A stretch of 64,000 nucleotides of DNA from Perkinsus marinus ATCC 50983 (lineage: Eukaryota > Perkinsozoa > Perkinsida > Perkinsidae): the NCBI RefSeq assembly GCF_000006405.1, contig NW_003207677.1:760954-824953 (forward strand), written 5' to 3'. Below the pieces are notes generated by a model, which did no database searches, had not been told where the DNA came from, and saw only the letters and a list, made by a program, of their open reading frames with translations. Positions 44,412 through 54,872 of this stretch are shown here, piece after piece. Both the position numbers and the translations under genes were made by a program. Numbering within the stretch: position 1 is the first letter of the stretch; each line of letters opens with the position of its first letter.

Positions 44412-45337
44412 ATGAGCCGCGCGCGTGCTAGTCCTGCTCATGGCGCTGCTCGCCGCAAGCCTACTTATGAGAGGCCGGGAATGACCGAGGTGGGGAGTAG
44501 AAGTTTAGGTGTGTGTTATGTTTTTGGATAGGATGAGATAGATGAGATTCGGGAGGCTTTTAATCTGTTCGACACTGATGGAAGTGGCACGATCGATCCG
44601 AAGGAGTTGAAAGCCGCTATGCAGAGTCTTGGATTTGAGTCTAAGAACCCCACTATTTATCAGGTAGAATTTCTCGGGAAGAATTTGTGTGAGGATGTAC
44701 TCAGATGATCGCTGATCTTGAGAGGGAGAGTAATGGCGCTGTTGATTTCGAGGAGTTCTTGGACAGCATTACTAATAAATTGGTGAGGAAGGTGTGGTAT
44801 GGCGCGGAGTGGGAAAATATACACATGGCTAACTACATGTGTGGAAATTCTGAGGAAAATTGAGGAAATTCTCATTGGTTTCTGTACACTTTGGTATGAA
44901 AACTTCTATAGTGAGGAAACTTCTGGACTGAGCTGAAGGCACTAGTATGGGGAAATGTATGTGTTTATTGTTAGGGGGATAAGGAGTCCCGCGAGGGAAT
45001 AATGAGAATATTTAATCTCTTTGATGATGATAAAACTGGTAGGCTCTGATATTATAGTGACATGATCTGGATGGGCTGTAGGTACTATTACCATCAAAAA
45101 TCTACGCCGTGTTGCTAAGGAGCTCGGAGAGGTAATAGGGGAGGAAGTGTCCTTGATAAGGTGGCTCTTTTGGCAGACTATGACCGATGAGGAACTACGC
45201 GAGATGATCGAGAGGGCTGATAGTGAGAGGATGTGGGGGAGCTGGTCCTTGTGGATGGTTTCCACTTAGGCAATGGTGATGGCGAAATCAGCGCGGAAGA
45301 TTTCTACAATATTATGACTAAGAAAACTTTCCCCTGA
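44412..45337 (+). CDS. Centrin (caltractin)
   Basis: Seven exons (first 44412-44489) give a full-length centrin: basic N-terminus '[20 protein letters not shown]', EF1 '[20 protein letters not shown]' (complete 12-residue loop), '[20 protein letters not shown]', degenerate EF2 '[15 protein letters not shown]', '[20 protein letters not shown]' (EF3, Asn at the last ligand position), and EF4 '[20 protein letters not shown]' (canonical), ending 'KKTFP'. Centrins are Ca-binding proteins of basal bodies and centrioles. Introns are about 40 nt apart from the third (44789-44981), which carries a repeat copy. Confidence 0.95.
44810..44965 (+). repeat. Intron-borne repeat family, copy C (centrin intron)
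   Basis: It contains GGAAAATATACACATGG, TAACTACATGTGTGG, ATTCTGAGGAAAATTGAGG, AGTGAGGAAACTTC and GGACTGAGCTGAAGG. The host intron is about 190 nt, against about 40 nt for the other centrin introns. Confidence 0.6.
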
Positions 45338-45431
45338 ATTCGCGAATATTTTTTATGGTGCGCATAGACATTATTTGATAGTATAGGAATTGTTGAGTTC
45401 AGCAGAGGGATAGTGAGTGTAGTTTTCCGCG

Positions 45432-48400
45432 ATGCCTAAGAAGAAGAGTCGATCGTCGTCTTGCAATGGAGCAGCAGAAGTTCCTAGAGGCTTTGAGGAG
45501 CTCCTGCCTGCCGTTCCTGGAAATACTAAGTCCACTTTGAGGCCTCAATTGTTGAGGGTGGCTAAGTGTTTTGAGGTGGATTGAAATAGATTTGTGGGTA
45601 GTAGTGATGGTAGTAGGTTCGTCACAGTGCAGTGAGCGGGATGGGCTTGTACGCGTCGGAGGACATTCCAGAGGGGTGTATTCTGTTGGAAGAGCAACCA
45701 GCGGTCATCATAGCACCCCGCAGGTAGGTGAGGAGGACGCAGATGGGGAGGGGGATGAGGGAAATAGCTCTTAGGGGAATAATGGAAAGACACATGCAAT
45801 AGCCTTGAGAAGTGACTCTCGGTGGGGCATATTGGATAAAAGTACATTTATTGTGTCATACAGCTCACCGACCAGAGAGGTATAAAGAATGATCATTATA
45901 CGTTTCTCGGTAGAATCTAATTTGTCTGGTCGCTTCGAGAGGAAGTTGACGTAGTCAGATCTATCTGTATTAGGAATCCTAATACAGATAGATCTGACTA
46001 CGACCTATTAACTCCTAATAACTCCTATTAGCTAACTATACTCCTAATTTAGGATCATTTTGAGAGTCTATGATGATATGATTGTTGGTGAGCTTGGGAG
46101 CATTAGTCTAGGGCTACTGCTGTCAGTGGTGTTGTCGATTTTCAATAGTCGTTGCTGTTTTTTCTCTCAGAGAATGTGCGGTTGCGGGTACGCTGGACAA
46201 TCTCCTGTGGATCATGAAGAACTTCTCAGATGCTAGAAAGCTCCGACAGGTAAAGTAATGGAGAAGCATGTGCGGCCATTTTGGCCGTTTTTCAAGTTTC
46301 TTTATCCCCGGAGTAGTGGCGACTTGGAGGCCTTGCCCGATGGTATAAAGGATGATATTAACTCGTTCGCTCATTTCTTCTCCCATGAGCAGTCAGCTAA
46401 GTGGCTGGCCCGGCCCGAGCCGTGGAAAGCAGTAATGAATGTCTTCGATGACGAGGAGGAAAGTAAGCCTGGCGGCCTCGCTGCTCACGCTAATGAGTTG
46501 AATGTGTGTGTGTTTGCAGCACCTAGCGAAGCGTTGTGTCGAGATTTCATCGCTACTTTTGAGGACTTCAGACGGAATCATAGTGATAGAGAAGTGAGTT
46601 TTTATGAGGTTGTTCTACGTTGAATGGCGTGAAGTCGCCGCGCATAGTGAATGTGCATATGGAGGTTCCGGGTATGTGACGATGAAAGCACCGTAGCTTG
46701 GAAGAAATTTTGGAACTAGTCGTATGCATAATTTTTGGCAGTACTGTTTCGTTCAAGCTCAGGAGTGCTGCAGTGTAGGAAACAGTTATGAAATGGCAAG
46801 AATCATGCAGAGCGTCCCACATGAAATTTCCATTCTATCGGGAAAATGATTTACAGATGTTATCTGTCAAGTCTATGGAGAGACAATGTGAATAATTTTT
46901 TCCGCGATAATTATACGCCCGTACATTGACGATATTTCTGCTAAAGGTGCCAACGGGGATCAAATTCCGTGTATTGGGTTGGAGAGTAATCAGATGATAG
47001 ATCGCTAAGTCGATTATCAGTAACGAAACGGAACTTCTTATGGCGTATGTAGTGTCGCGGATGAGCCTTCATGATGATGAAGAACGATGGCGTGCATAGT
47101 TCATTGTGATCAGATTAAAGAGATGGCTGCAGTGAGCGAATGTATCGCGTTGAACTCCTTCAAAAACACCGTCAGTCGTCGCGGCCTGCCTTGCATCGGA
47201 GCAGCCACTTGCGTGTTTATAGTGGCCAGTCTGCTGAATCACAGTTGTATGCCAAATGTTTCTATATCGACGTACAGTCCCGAAAATGTTCACACACGTA
47301 ATAGTAGTAGAGGTCTCGGCAACTGATTCGGTTTGGAAGGTCCTCTCCTCACAGCGATCACGGTGCGACCGGTGCTAGCTGGTGAGCAGCTGAGTATGTC
47401 TTATTTTGGCCATCATTTGGCGTAATACCAATTCAGAGGGGATTTGAAGTTCATTTTCCCGTCAGATTTGCAACTTCGCCGTTTTTCGACTGTCTTGAAG
47501 CAAGACGCGACCAAATGCTGAGGGAAAAGCATTTCGTGTGTATGTGTGACAGATGCCAGGATGAATCAGTAATACTTGTATCCAAAACTAGAGTCTTAGT
47601 AGTCAGCGACATCCCATAGAGAACTTAGTGTTAAAAGTTGGTACGTTTTTTGAAATGATCGGCTATTTCTTTGAAATTTCGGGTAACTTGATGAAAACAG
47701 TTGGTGAAAAAACTTCATTTTTTTCAAAAAAAGTGGTAAATTATTGAAAATTCTAGCAGACCCTGGAAGTGATGTAGTGAAGCAACGAGGAGTTGTCTTT
47801 CCTCGTGATGGGGCGCATACGGAGGAGTCTAGGGAAGGGCCTCTTAGTGGAAATTATCGAGTTCGACTGCAAGTGATGTTCAGAACGGCCTCAGTGACTG
47901 GGAGAGTCTTCACTGCCCTCTGTGTGATGATGGGGTTTGTGTTAGACGAGGCGATGCATTCAGATGTCGGAAATGCAACAAGGGTTATGAATTGCATGGA
48001 AGAATCACTTCTTGATATTTATGGGCTCAGACTCGATTTCTCTGAATGACGCTAAAAAGTGGCGGTCGAAGGCACTTCTGACGTTAAGGTTGATGGTAAA
48101 CGTCATGCACGATGCGCTGACAGCTGCACGGGCCAGCGGGGAGACGGAGAGCTTGGTGCAAGTCTCCGATAAACTCACTAAGTTGGCGGTCCAGGGCGGG
48201 GTGGGTGTTGGTCAATGAGCTCATCTGAAACGACTGTGTCTGGATTTTGCAACTACATCTTAAGAAGCGAATTACGGGGCTAGTACACTAAAATGTGAAT
48301 GATCGTTTGTCTGGAAACTATACCTTAGCTTCGCTCCGCCCTGGTATTTCCCCTTTTGGACGGAATCCGCTTCTGGGAAGTATGAACATGCATGTATAAG

Positions 48401-48852
48401 TATGATAGTGTGATCTCTAATATAACGTATGTCATAGTTTGTGTATAATCATGCAGGTGCTTCCAGAGAGCCTCGGAGGGTTGCCATTTCCCGAGAGAGA
48501 AGTTATGCCACATGAAGGACACTATGTGGTGGGGAACTGGACAGTTGGCGGTCGTGCGTGATAAGGCTTCCTTTTGAGGTCCACAAGGCGTTGACGTTGC
48601 TAGTCCATGCTCATCGGTTGAATGCTAGGAGGGTCGTTGAGGACAACTGGTACGGTTTACTGTCTTTAAATAAGCATGCTTTTGGCCAGGCCGTTGGTTT
48701 TGCAACAAAGTAAGGCCCTTTGTACTGCGAGAAAAGCGTTGAAAATTGGAGCGATCTTTGACGACACATTCGCGGACGACGGACAACCGGGGGAAGATGT
48801 CGAGCAGCTAGAGACGTGGATGCATATCATTGAGAGTACCATGGGTTGTTGA
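45432..48852 (+). CDS. SET-domain protein of SMYD type
   Basis: N-terminal exon MPKKKSRSSSCNGAAEVPRG, then 'GMGLYASEDIPEGCILLEEQ' (SET-N). A middle exon (46258-46623) is Asp/Glu/Phe-rich. The SET core follows: 'FKNTVSRRGLPCIGAATCVF', 'VASLLNHSCMPNVSISTY' with the catalytic NHSC, 'ITVRPVLAGEQLSMSYFG', and the post-SET 'HFVCMCDRCQDES' (C-x-C-x2-C zinc). A TPR-like C-terminus ('RKALKIGAIFDDTFADDGQP') ends 'HIIESTMGC' and TGA at 48850. Lysine methyltransferase activity is expected. The MYND finger was not seen; it may lie in an unresolved exon. The last exons (after 48218) could belong to a separate gene. Confidence 0.6.
45950..46002. repeat. 53-bp perfect palindrome, 26-bp arms, one-base centre
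   Basis: Arms 45950-45975 and 45977-46002 are exact reverse complements around a single A (centre TAGGA-A-TCCTA). It lies in an AT-rich intron of the SMYD-like gene, next to short TCCTAATAACTCCTATTAG repeats. It would extrude as a cruciform or fold into a very stable hairpin in RNA. Confidence 0.97.
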
Positions 48853-48920
48853 TAACTCAGCTCGATTTGTGTTGTACACTAATGAGCAACGTTCAGGGAA
48901 GGAGTTTTCTACAATAATAA

Positions 48921-50237
48921 ATGAATTCCTTCTCCGCTTCGCGTGCTGCAATTGTTGGCAGTAGTGGAATCCCGACCGCCGCAGCGGTTGCGTCGGCTCA
49001 CTCAGAATTCTGTCCCCCCGTCGTGCGCAACACATTCGTCCTGCGTTTTATGAATCGAGGATTGTCTCACCAAAGCAGTTACCAGCAGGGCGCACCTGAG
49101 CTCAAGTCAATCGTTGCCCGATTACTAAGTTTTGGCGACATTCAAAAACTGGATTTTCAACATTGGCGCGAGCTCGAGGTCATTACTGCTTGCTACTTCG
49201 ACACACGAGATGCTGAGAAGGCCTTCGACCATTACTATATGCTAGGGGAAGAATCATGGGAAGTCGTGTGGTCCGAGAGTCACCAGGAAACCGCCTATTT
49301 CGTGAGCATGCCGGCTGAAGATCTCGCTATCTCTGATCCGAGCCAGTATGGGGATATGGCCAATATCTCGTCCCCTCCAGATGACGCTGGTTCGGACTTG
49401 AAGTTGCTGATCCAATTTTTCGACTGCAGAGCCGCGCGGTCAATGCGAGAGGCTCAGAAGAAGACAGTCACGGGATTGGTCGTGAATGACCCTGGCTCCG
49501 CCTCAACTGTGTCTAGCAGTTTACTGGGGGCTGATTTTGGTGTCACTCGTCTCGCTGAAACAACTCCTTCCCCGGTGCTCTTGGACACCATATCTCGAAT
49601 GCCATCGTTATCACCAACACCTGTTACGAGGGCGTCCTCGGGACCAACTTTTTGCACTACTTTCCTTGACTCAGCTGATGCTGGCCGTGGTGACTACAGC
49701 ATCGACCCTGATTGCTGTTGGGCTGATTTGCGCACGACAGTGATGATCAAAAATATACCGAATAAGCTCACTCAGCAACGGATGTTGAAGATGATTGATG
49801 ATGTATCAGCTCAGAGTTATGATTTTTTCTATCTTCCCATTGACCTGCGCAATCGCTGCAATGTTGGGTATGCATTTATTAACTTTATAGAACCGACACG
49901 CATCGTGCCATTCTATAGAGCATTCCATGGCACTGGTTGGAAAAATTTCAACAATTCCAAGAAAATATGTGACCTAAGCTATGCCAGAATCCAAGGCAAA
50001 GAGGCCCTCATGCAACACTTCAGCTCAGCAACTCTACCGAAGAATCCTGCAATGCGACCACTGTTCAGGGTCGGTCAAAGTCTGCAACCTCTCCGTGTGC
50101 CAGGAGAGACTACTAGATATGCGAGCTGTGTGGTTGGTATGGAACCATCATCGTCCTCTATCTCTTTGGGTGGTCTTCTACCGGTGCCCACCAGGGCCCG
50201 AACGTTGCCTGTTGGACAGCGACTGCATCAATGGTGA
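48921..50237 (+). CDS. Mei2-like RNA-binding protein (C-terminal RRM_2)
   Basis: A single-exon 438-aa ORF. The Mei2-type RRM lies at about residues 267-375: 'DLRTTVMIKNIPNKLTQQRM', 'DFFYLPIDLRNRCNVGYAFI', 'NFIEPTRIVPFYRAFHGTGW' and 'KICDLSYARIQGKEALMQHF'. These are the signature blocks of Mei2 RRM3 (TVMIKNIPNK as RNP2-like, NVGYAFINF as RNP1-like). The upstream part has a weaker RRM-like segment ('ITACYFDTRDAEKAFDHYYM'). Mei2 proteins regulate RNA fate at developmental switches. The lack of introns, unlike its neighbours, is notable and may mean it derives from a retrocopy. Confidence 0.93.
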   Translation: MNSFSASRAAIVGSSGIPTAAAVASAHSEFCPPVVRNTFVLRFMNRGLSHQSSYQQGAPELKSIVARLLSFGDIQKLDFQHWRELEVITACYFDTRDAEKAFDHYYMLGEESWEVVWSESHQETAYFVSMPAEDLAISDPSQYGDMANISSPPDDAGSDLKLLIQFFDCRAARSMREAQKKTVTGLVVNDPGSASTVSSSLLGADFGVTRLAETTPSPVLLDTISRMPSLSPTPVTRASSGPTFCTTFLDSADAGRGDYSIDPDCCWADLRTTVMIKNIPNKLTQQRMLKMIDDVSAQSYDFFYLPIDLRNRCNVGYAFINFIEPTRIVPFYRAFHGTGWKNFNNSKKICDLSYARIQGKEALMQHFSSATLPKNPAMRPLFRVGQSLQPLRVPGETTRYASCVVGMEPSSSSISLGGLLPVPTRARTLPVGQRLHQW

Positions 50238-51270
50238 TGATTATGGTGGTGTTAACCTTTTTTATCGACATTTCCTGTGAAGTTAATTGCCCAGCTGCTC
50301 TCCTCGAGACATGCGGAACAATTCTCGAAACTACTATTTTCCATCTCAATTGGGTTTTTCATCCGGAATTGCTTCTCTCAGTTTCGCCAGGGACGTGCTT
50401 CATGTGTTGTTGCTGCTCCCAGCGAGTTATCGCCCTATACCATTGCTATTGCCACTATCATTTTCGCAACCCGTATTTCCAATGACTTGTAGTTATAGTC
50501 TATTTCGTACTGTCGGTAATGCTACCGGCTTTCATAGTTATCTCTTTTAGCTTAGTAGAGTCGGTCAACCTGCTAGTAGTCTATCATCAATTTCTCCTGC
50601 GCACATCAATATGCAGGCTCCCGTTGCTTGAGGTTGGTGCACGTTAGATTTTCGGAGTAGTCAGTGCGTGCCATTATTTCGCTACAAGAATCGCATCAAC
50701 TTCGTGTGCCACTATATTGTGAGAACGTTGTTGGGTTATATCGATAGTGGTAAAGCTGGTAGCTACAATCGGTGGGTATATGATCAAACCAAACGAGCTG
50801 TAATATGATACCACTAATTTGCTTGGATACGGATAGTACAGAGATTTTCTCAATTATTTGATCACGTCGAAGACTCGAAACCGTCCGAGAATACCTTACA
50901 CTCATTATTCTCGTTACGTCTGCCGCAGTACTTTGGCAGTATTGATTGACCTTGATCTAAGAAGCCATGATAAAGTTTATCAGATAAACACAACAGTGCA
51001 GTTTTCCCAGTAGGTGAATACAGCAAGACTTAGTAATCGTGCGTATGTCTTTTCCACATTAGTACGAGTATCGTACGGAATCATTCACCACTCCGTCGTT
51101 GGGGAAGAGTTTACCCTGTTCGCTTCGACACGGTCTGTCGGGGTCTGAGCAACTCACTAACGGCATAGGGGATAAGCAACACGCCTGAGTGGTAGCATAA
51201 AATCATGTTGAACACTGAGTTACTGATAAACCATGATTAGCTGAAAAGTTGGGAGATATGCTTAGTCAGG
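50238..51270. other. Intergenic, start of palindrome-rich region
   Basis: No recognised gene. One-base-centre palindrome GTTTATC-A-GATAAAC at 50975-50989 and a short hairpin GTACGA gta TCGTAC at 51062-51076. Confidence 0.45.
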
Positions 51271-51273
51271 AGA

Positions 51274-53055
51274 CTAAATACAAGTGAAATCTGATGCAAT
51301 CTCAGTGTAAGTTATACTCGATACAGAAAACCTGACAGGTTGGACGAACACGTTGTGACAGACAGTAGGATTTCTTAGGAGGCTGAGCCTCCTCCTGCTT
51401 GGCTCAGCCTCCTCTTGACCGTCCATGTTACCGAAGTCGGTTTCGAATTTATATCCTCCATCGAAACCTATATCCAAATTCCCGACGTCTGGTACTACCG
51501 GAGCACCCCCACACACCTCTGCCCATCCTTTCAAAGGATTCCTTTGATGAACGTCGCAAAACTCTCATACAGAATGTAGAAGAGGTTTGCCTCTGGTCCA
51601 GAGGCTCTGGAGCACGGCATAGCATCAACATTTCTCTGAGGCTCAAAATCAGACCAGATTCGGATGGCTCGGTTCGGGATATCCAAGGACTGATATTTAA
51701 TATTGAGTTGTTGAAGCAATGCTGCCGACATATTGTTCGATAATGGGCATTTTGTGCGAAAGATGAGTCCCTAAAATTAATCGATTGCCGTCTAAGCTCC
51801 ACAGAGAGTCTCGGATTTGATTGCGGGATTACGCTGCCAATCGTAGGTTCTAATGGCAAGGGTTGTTCAATGAGATTATCATCAGTCACGTCATCATATA
51901 GATCACCGAAATCGAACTAAACTGAATCATTATCACTATCCACCTCCTCTTCTTCGCCATCCCCCGTCGGCAACGCAATACTAGAAGATGGAGATCCGCT
52001 ACAGCCTTGTAACCACTTCGGATTAACCAGATCTGATGCCCTCTCTTCTATCACGCGCCGCAAAAGTTCGTGACGGTGCAGATCTGCAGCATAATCCAAA
52101 CCAAAGCTTGCATGCTTCAACATATGATCATCGAGATACCGTCCATTTGGGAGACCACCCTCGTACTCTAATAGGGGAAGTTCCCCGTAGAAGACTTGAA
52201 GTCAGCCCAATCTCTCAAATCGGTGATGGGGCATATGTCTCGGCCAGCTTGTTGTGAAGCACGCCGATTCCACTCAGAGGCAAGCTCGTGGACGACTGCA
52301 TTGAGCAGTTTGGCACGCATACGTGATGATTCATGGGATTTCGATAACTCGACATGATAACCTTCGAGCTGGGAAGTCGAGCGTGCGACTCTCCATATCG
52401 CCTGAGTAAAATCGCCTATAAATTCCTGAGCTACTTTCGTGTATAGCGAAGCATCAACATGATCGGAAAGGCACTCATGATCGACATCATGTCGACGACA
52501 TGTTTCATGTTCTCGTTCCACTGCTCCTGGATTCCAGGACCTGGAATCCATCTAGGAGCAAGTTTCTCCGAGAAACCCCTCACCGTTATGCGCAAGTTGT
52601 TCGTCCGATTGAGTACACAAAGTATAGAAGGCTTCAAACCTAGTTCTTAGCGCCCGTGACTCCGGTATCATTCCGGAGTCACATACCGGAGGTATGTGCT
52701 TACGAACATAGCGACTATATTGCCGTCTGGTCAGCATCTCAATCCACGGTCCACTACTCCGCATTGCTCGCAGCGCAAGATTCGCATCCTCACGATTTAC
52801 TACGAAGATGCATTGACGTAAAGCCGAGAAGAGGGATGGACGGACAGAATGGTATCCACGAACTGTTCGTGGATGTTCGTGACGAACGCACATCGGATGT
52901 ATATCGTGGATTCCACGATATACATAAACGACTTTCAATTGACTTCCCCGACCAGCATATTGAAGCTTTATTTTGTCCACCGTGGCTTCAAGATTACCAG
53001 TATCATCGGTATCAATCAATATATGAGATATTATGGCCCTCATCTCGTTGATCAT
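51274..53055 (-). CDS. Unidentified minus-strand gene rich in perfect palindromes
   Basis: Long minus-strand frames abut: 'ISHILIDTDDTGNLEATVDK' (53.0 kb), 'NLALRAMRSSGPWIEMLTRR' (52.75 kb), 'TKVAQEFIGDFTQAIWRVAR' (52.4 kb), 'LLNAVVHELASEWNRRASQQ', 'ADLHRHELLRRVIEERASDL' and an acidic block 'GDGEEEEVDSDNDSV'. They look like exons of one protein, probably nuclear, but I recognise no family. Perfect inverted repeats (see 51377-53504) interrupt it at intervals, some in open frame, so they would either encode short segments or be spliced out. Exon borders are unresolved. Confidence 0.4.
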
Positions 53056-53504
53056 TCATATATGAACCCGGAGCAACCTACTGGCCCCATTATGAATATA
53101 TTTTGCGTCCGTCCGAAGTATGGATCCCATACTTGATCTCACGGCTAGTTGGAGGCTTAGAGGGATGGGAACATCGTTTTCCAGATGAACTAGGGCGAAG
53201 GCTGTGCAATACCAACCAGAGCTTAGCCAGGAAGTTCAGCTGAATGCACAGCACTAGAGAGGGTGATTATGAGGCATGTGCTACCGATGTGATACAGTCC
53301 CGGACCGTACGGAGGCTCTCGTAGTGTGGTCTTCGTACACATGTGTTGAGCGGGTGATAGTAGTGCTATTCGCTCTCGTCCTGTGCAGTCTCTCCTGAAC
53401 AGCAGAGCTTTTCCCAGTCATATTGAGCCCTGTCTAGCCGAGTAAAGTGAATGAACAGTGGGCAAGCTCATTGCATAGCCCCTATCGACCATAGGCTATG
53501 GTCG
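51377..53504. repeat. Cluster of perfect palindromes with one-base centre
   Basis: Arm lengths with a single central base: 51377-51393 (8), 51531-51547 (8), 51589-51605 (8), 52488-52502 (7), 52528-52550 (11), 52854-52874 (10), 52875-52887 (6), 52897-52925 (14), 53486-53504 (9). Related hairpins with loops: 51379-51411 (11-bp arms), 52657-52681 (9), 52680-52698 (8), 53747-53767 (7). The arm sequences are all different, so this is not one mobile family. Confidence 0.9.
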
Positions 53505-54609
53505 CCATCAACACGATTGGGGTCTTAGTTGGAGGGGCAGCATTTATTAGGAAATTGGAAGGTCCACAACGAGCCATAAGTAATCGGGCTATGATAAATT
53601 CAATAGTCGAGTACAGGATTTAGGGCACGCGCCAGACATCTTGCGCATATCGTATAAATCTCGCAGGTAAAACGTATCTCCTATCAACCACGGATGTGCG
53701 GACGTCTACTAGACGTTGTCTGGTAATGTCATACGCTGCAAGAGCGTTTATCTTCTTCGGAGATAAAAGTATGCAGTCACCCGCTAATATTTTCATAGAT
53801 TTTGGTATCGTTGATTCGCGTCGGAGAGCTCTCAACACGTCCCCATCAGCCGGAACGCAGGCATTAATACTTGTGAGCTAGGTCTCTCTTATGCGTTGCT
53901 TCCCACCTATTAATTCTAGACGCAAAAAATTATTCAAAACTGTTATCTATCGGATTCGAGCTCGTGGTTATACTCCAGAGATCCCCCGGAGCGAAGCAAC
54001 GGGATCTGCTAGTGGAACTTACGAATTAGAGAACGAAAGTTCAAATTCACGGAAGTTCACGAAAAACATAACTGTGCGGCACAGTTTTGTTTTATTCCAC
54101 GCGTATGATTTTCCTTTCCAAAAAGACTTCATGAGGTTCACCATAGTAGCTTACGCTTGTTTAGCAATCTGGCTTGGGTCTGGCACCATTCCGACTATTC
54201 AATAAACTCACAATCAGCTTTCCCGACAAGCGCGAGGTCAATCGGGTATTGCGTGTCGCAGGGTAGAAAACACACGTTCGAGCACGTTTGGGTCGAATAA
54301 GCAGCACAATGTATTCCGAACATCTCGGTAGAACGAAAAGTACGATGAACTCTTCCCTACTTCTTTAAGAAAATCACCGCCTTCTGAGAGACTTCCAGAG
54401 CCGGCTTCCTTATTAGTTAGGCTCCTAGGTCTCTCAGATACTGGTAGTACTACACATTGCGCGGGACTTTGTTCGCCCGCACAAACTGTGCTGAGATGAT
54501 GTTACACGCAATTCGTAACAGAAATGTTCATTCCGTTTCGGTAAAAGATCATTGGCGTGCCGAGTCGATCCATCGACAGGCTCTTTCAGGCTATAGTATC
54601 GAATATACA
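53060..54609. other. Intergenic, no gene recognised
   Basis: Short ORFs only. One at 53891-54205 ends with a signal-peptide-like segment (MRFTIVAYACLAIWLGSG) immediately before a stop; it might be the first exon of an unrecognised secreted protein but no continuation was found. Confidence 0.35.
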
Positions 54610-54872
54610 ATGAAAGCTTTCTCAACTTCTATCTTATTCGCACTACTCGCACTATTCTTCCTTACAGGATGCAGCAAGAATAGTAAGTGTATTGAAATCT
54701 GACTTGCGCATTTATCTCATCTTTGTCAGAGAAGACAACCGTCAAGCCGACGTCTCTCCATTCTACGACTCACCACCCTACGACCAAACCAGCGACGACT
54801 ACCAAGCCAGCGACGACTACCAAACCAGCGACGACTACTAAACCAGCGACGACTAAGAAGTCCCTGAAGTGA
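54610..54872 (+). CDS. Small secreted Thr/Pro/Lys-repeat (mucin-like) protein
   Basis: Two exons: 54610-54682 and 54730-54872, with a 47-nt intron GTAAGT..TGTCAG. The N-terminus 'MKAFSTSILFALLALFFLTG' is a clear signal peptide, with Cys right after. The mature part is Thr-rich with four tandem copies of T-K-P-A-T-T (18-nt units) and ends 'TKKSLK'. Such Thr/Pro repeats are usual O-glycosylation substrates, so an extracellular or cell-coat protein is likely. No enzyme domain. Confidence 0.75.
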
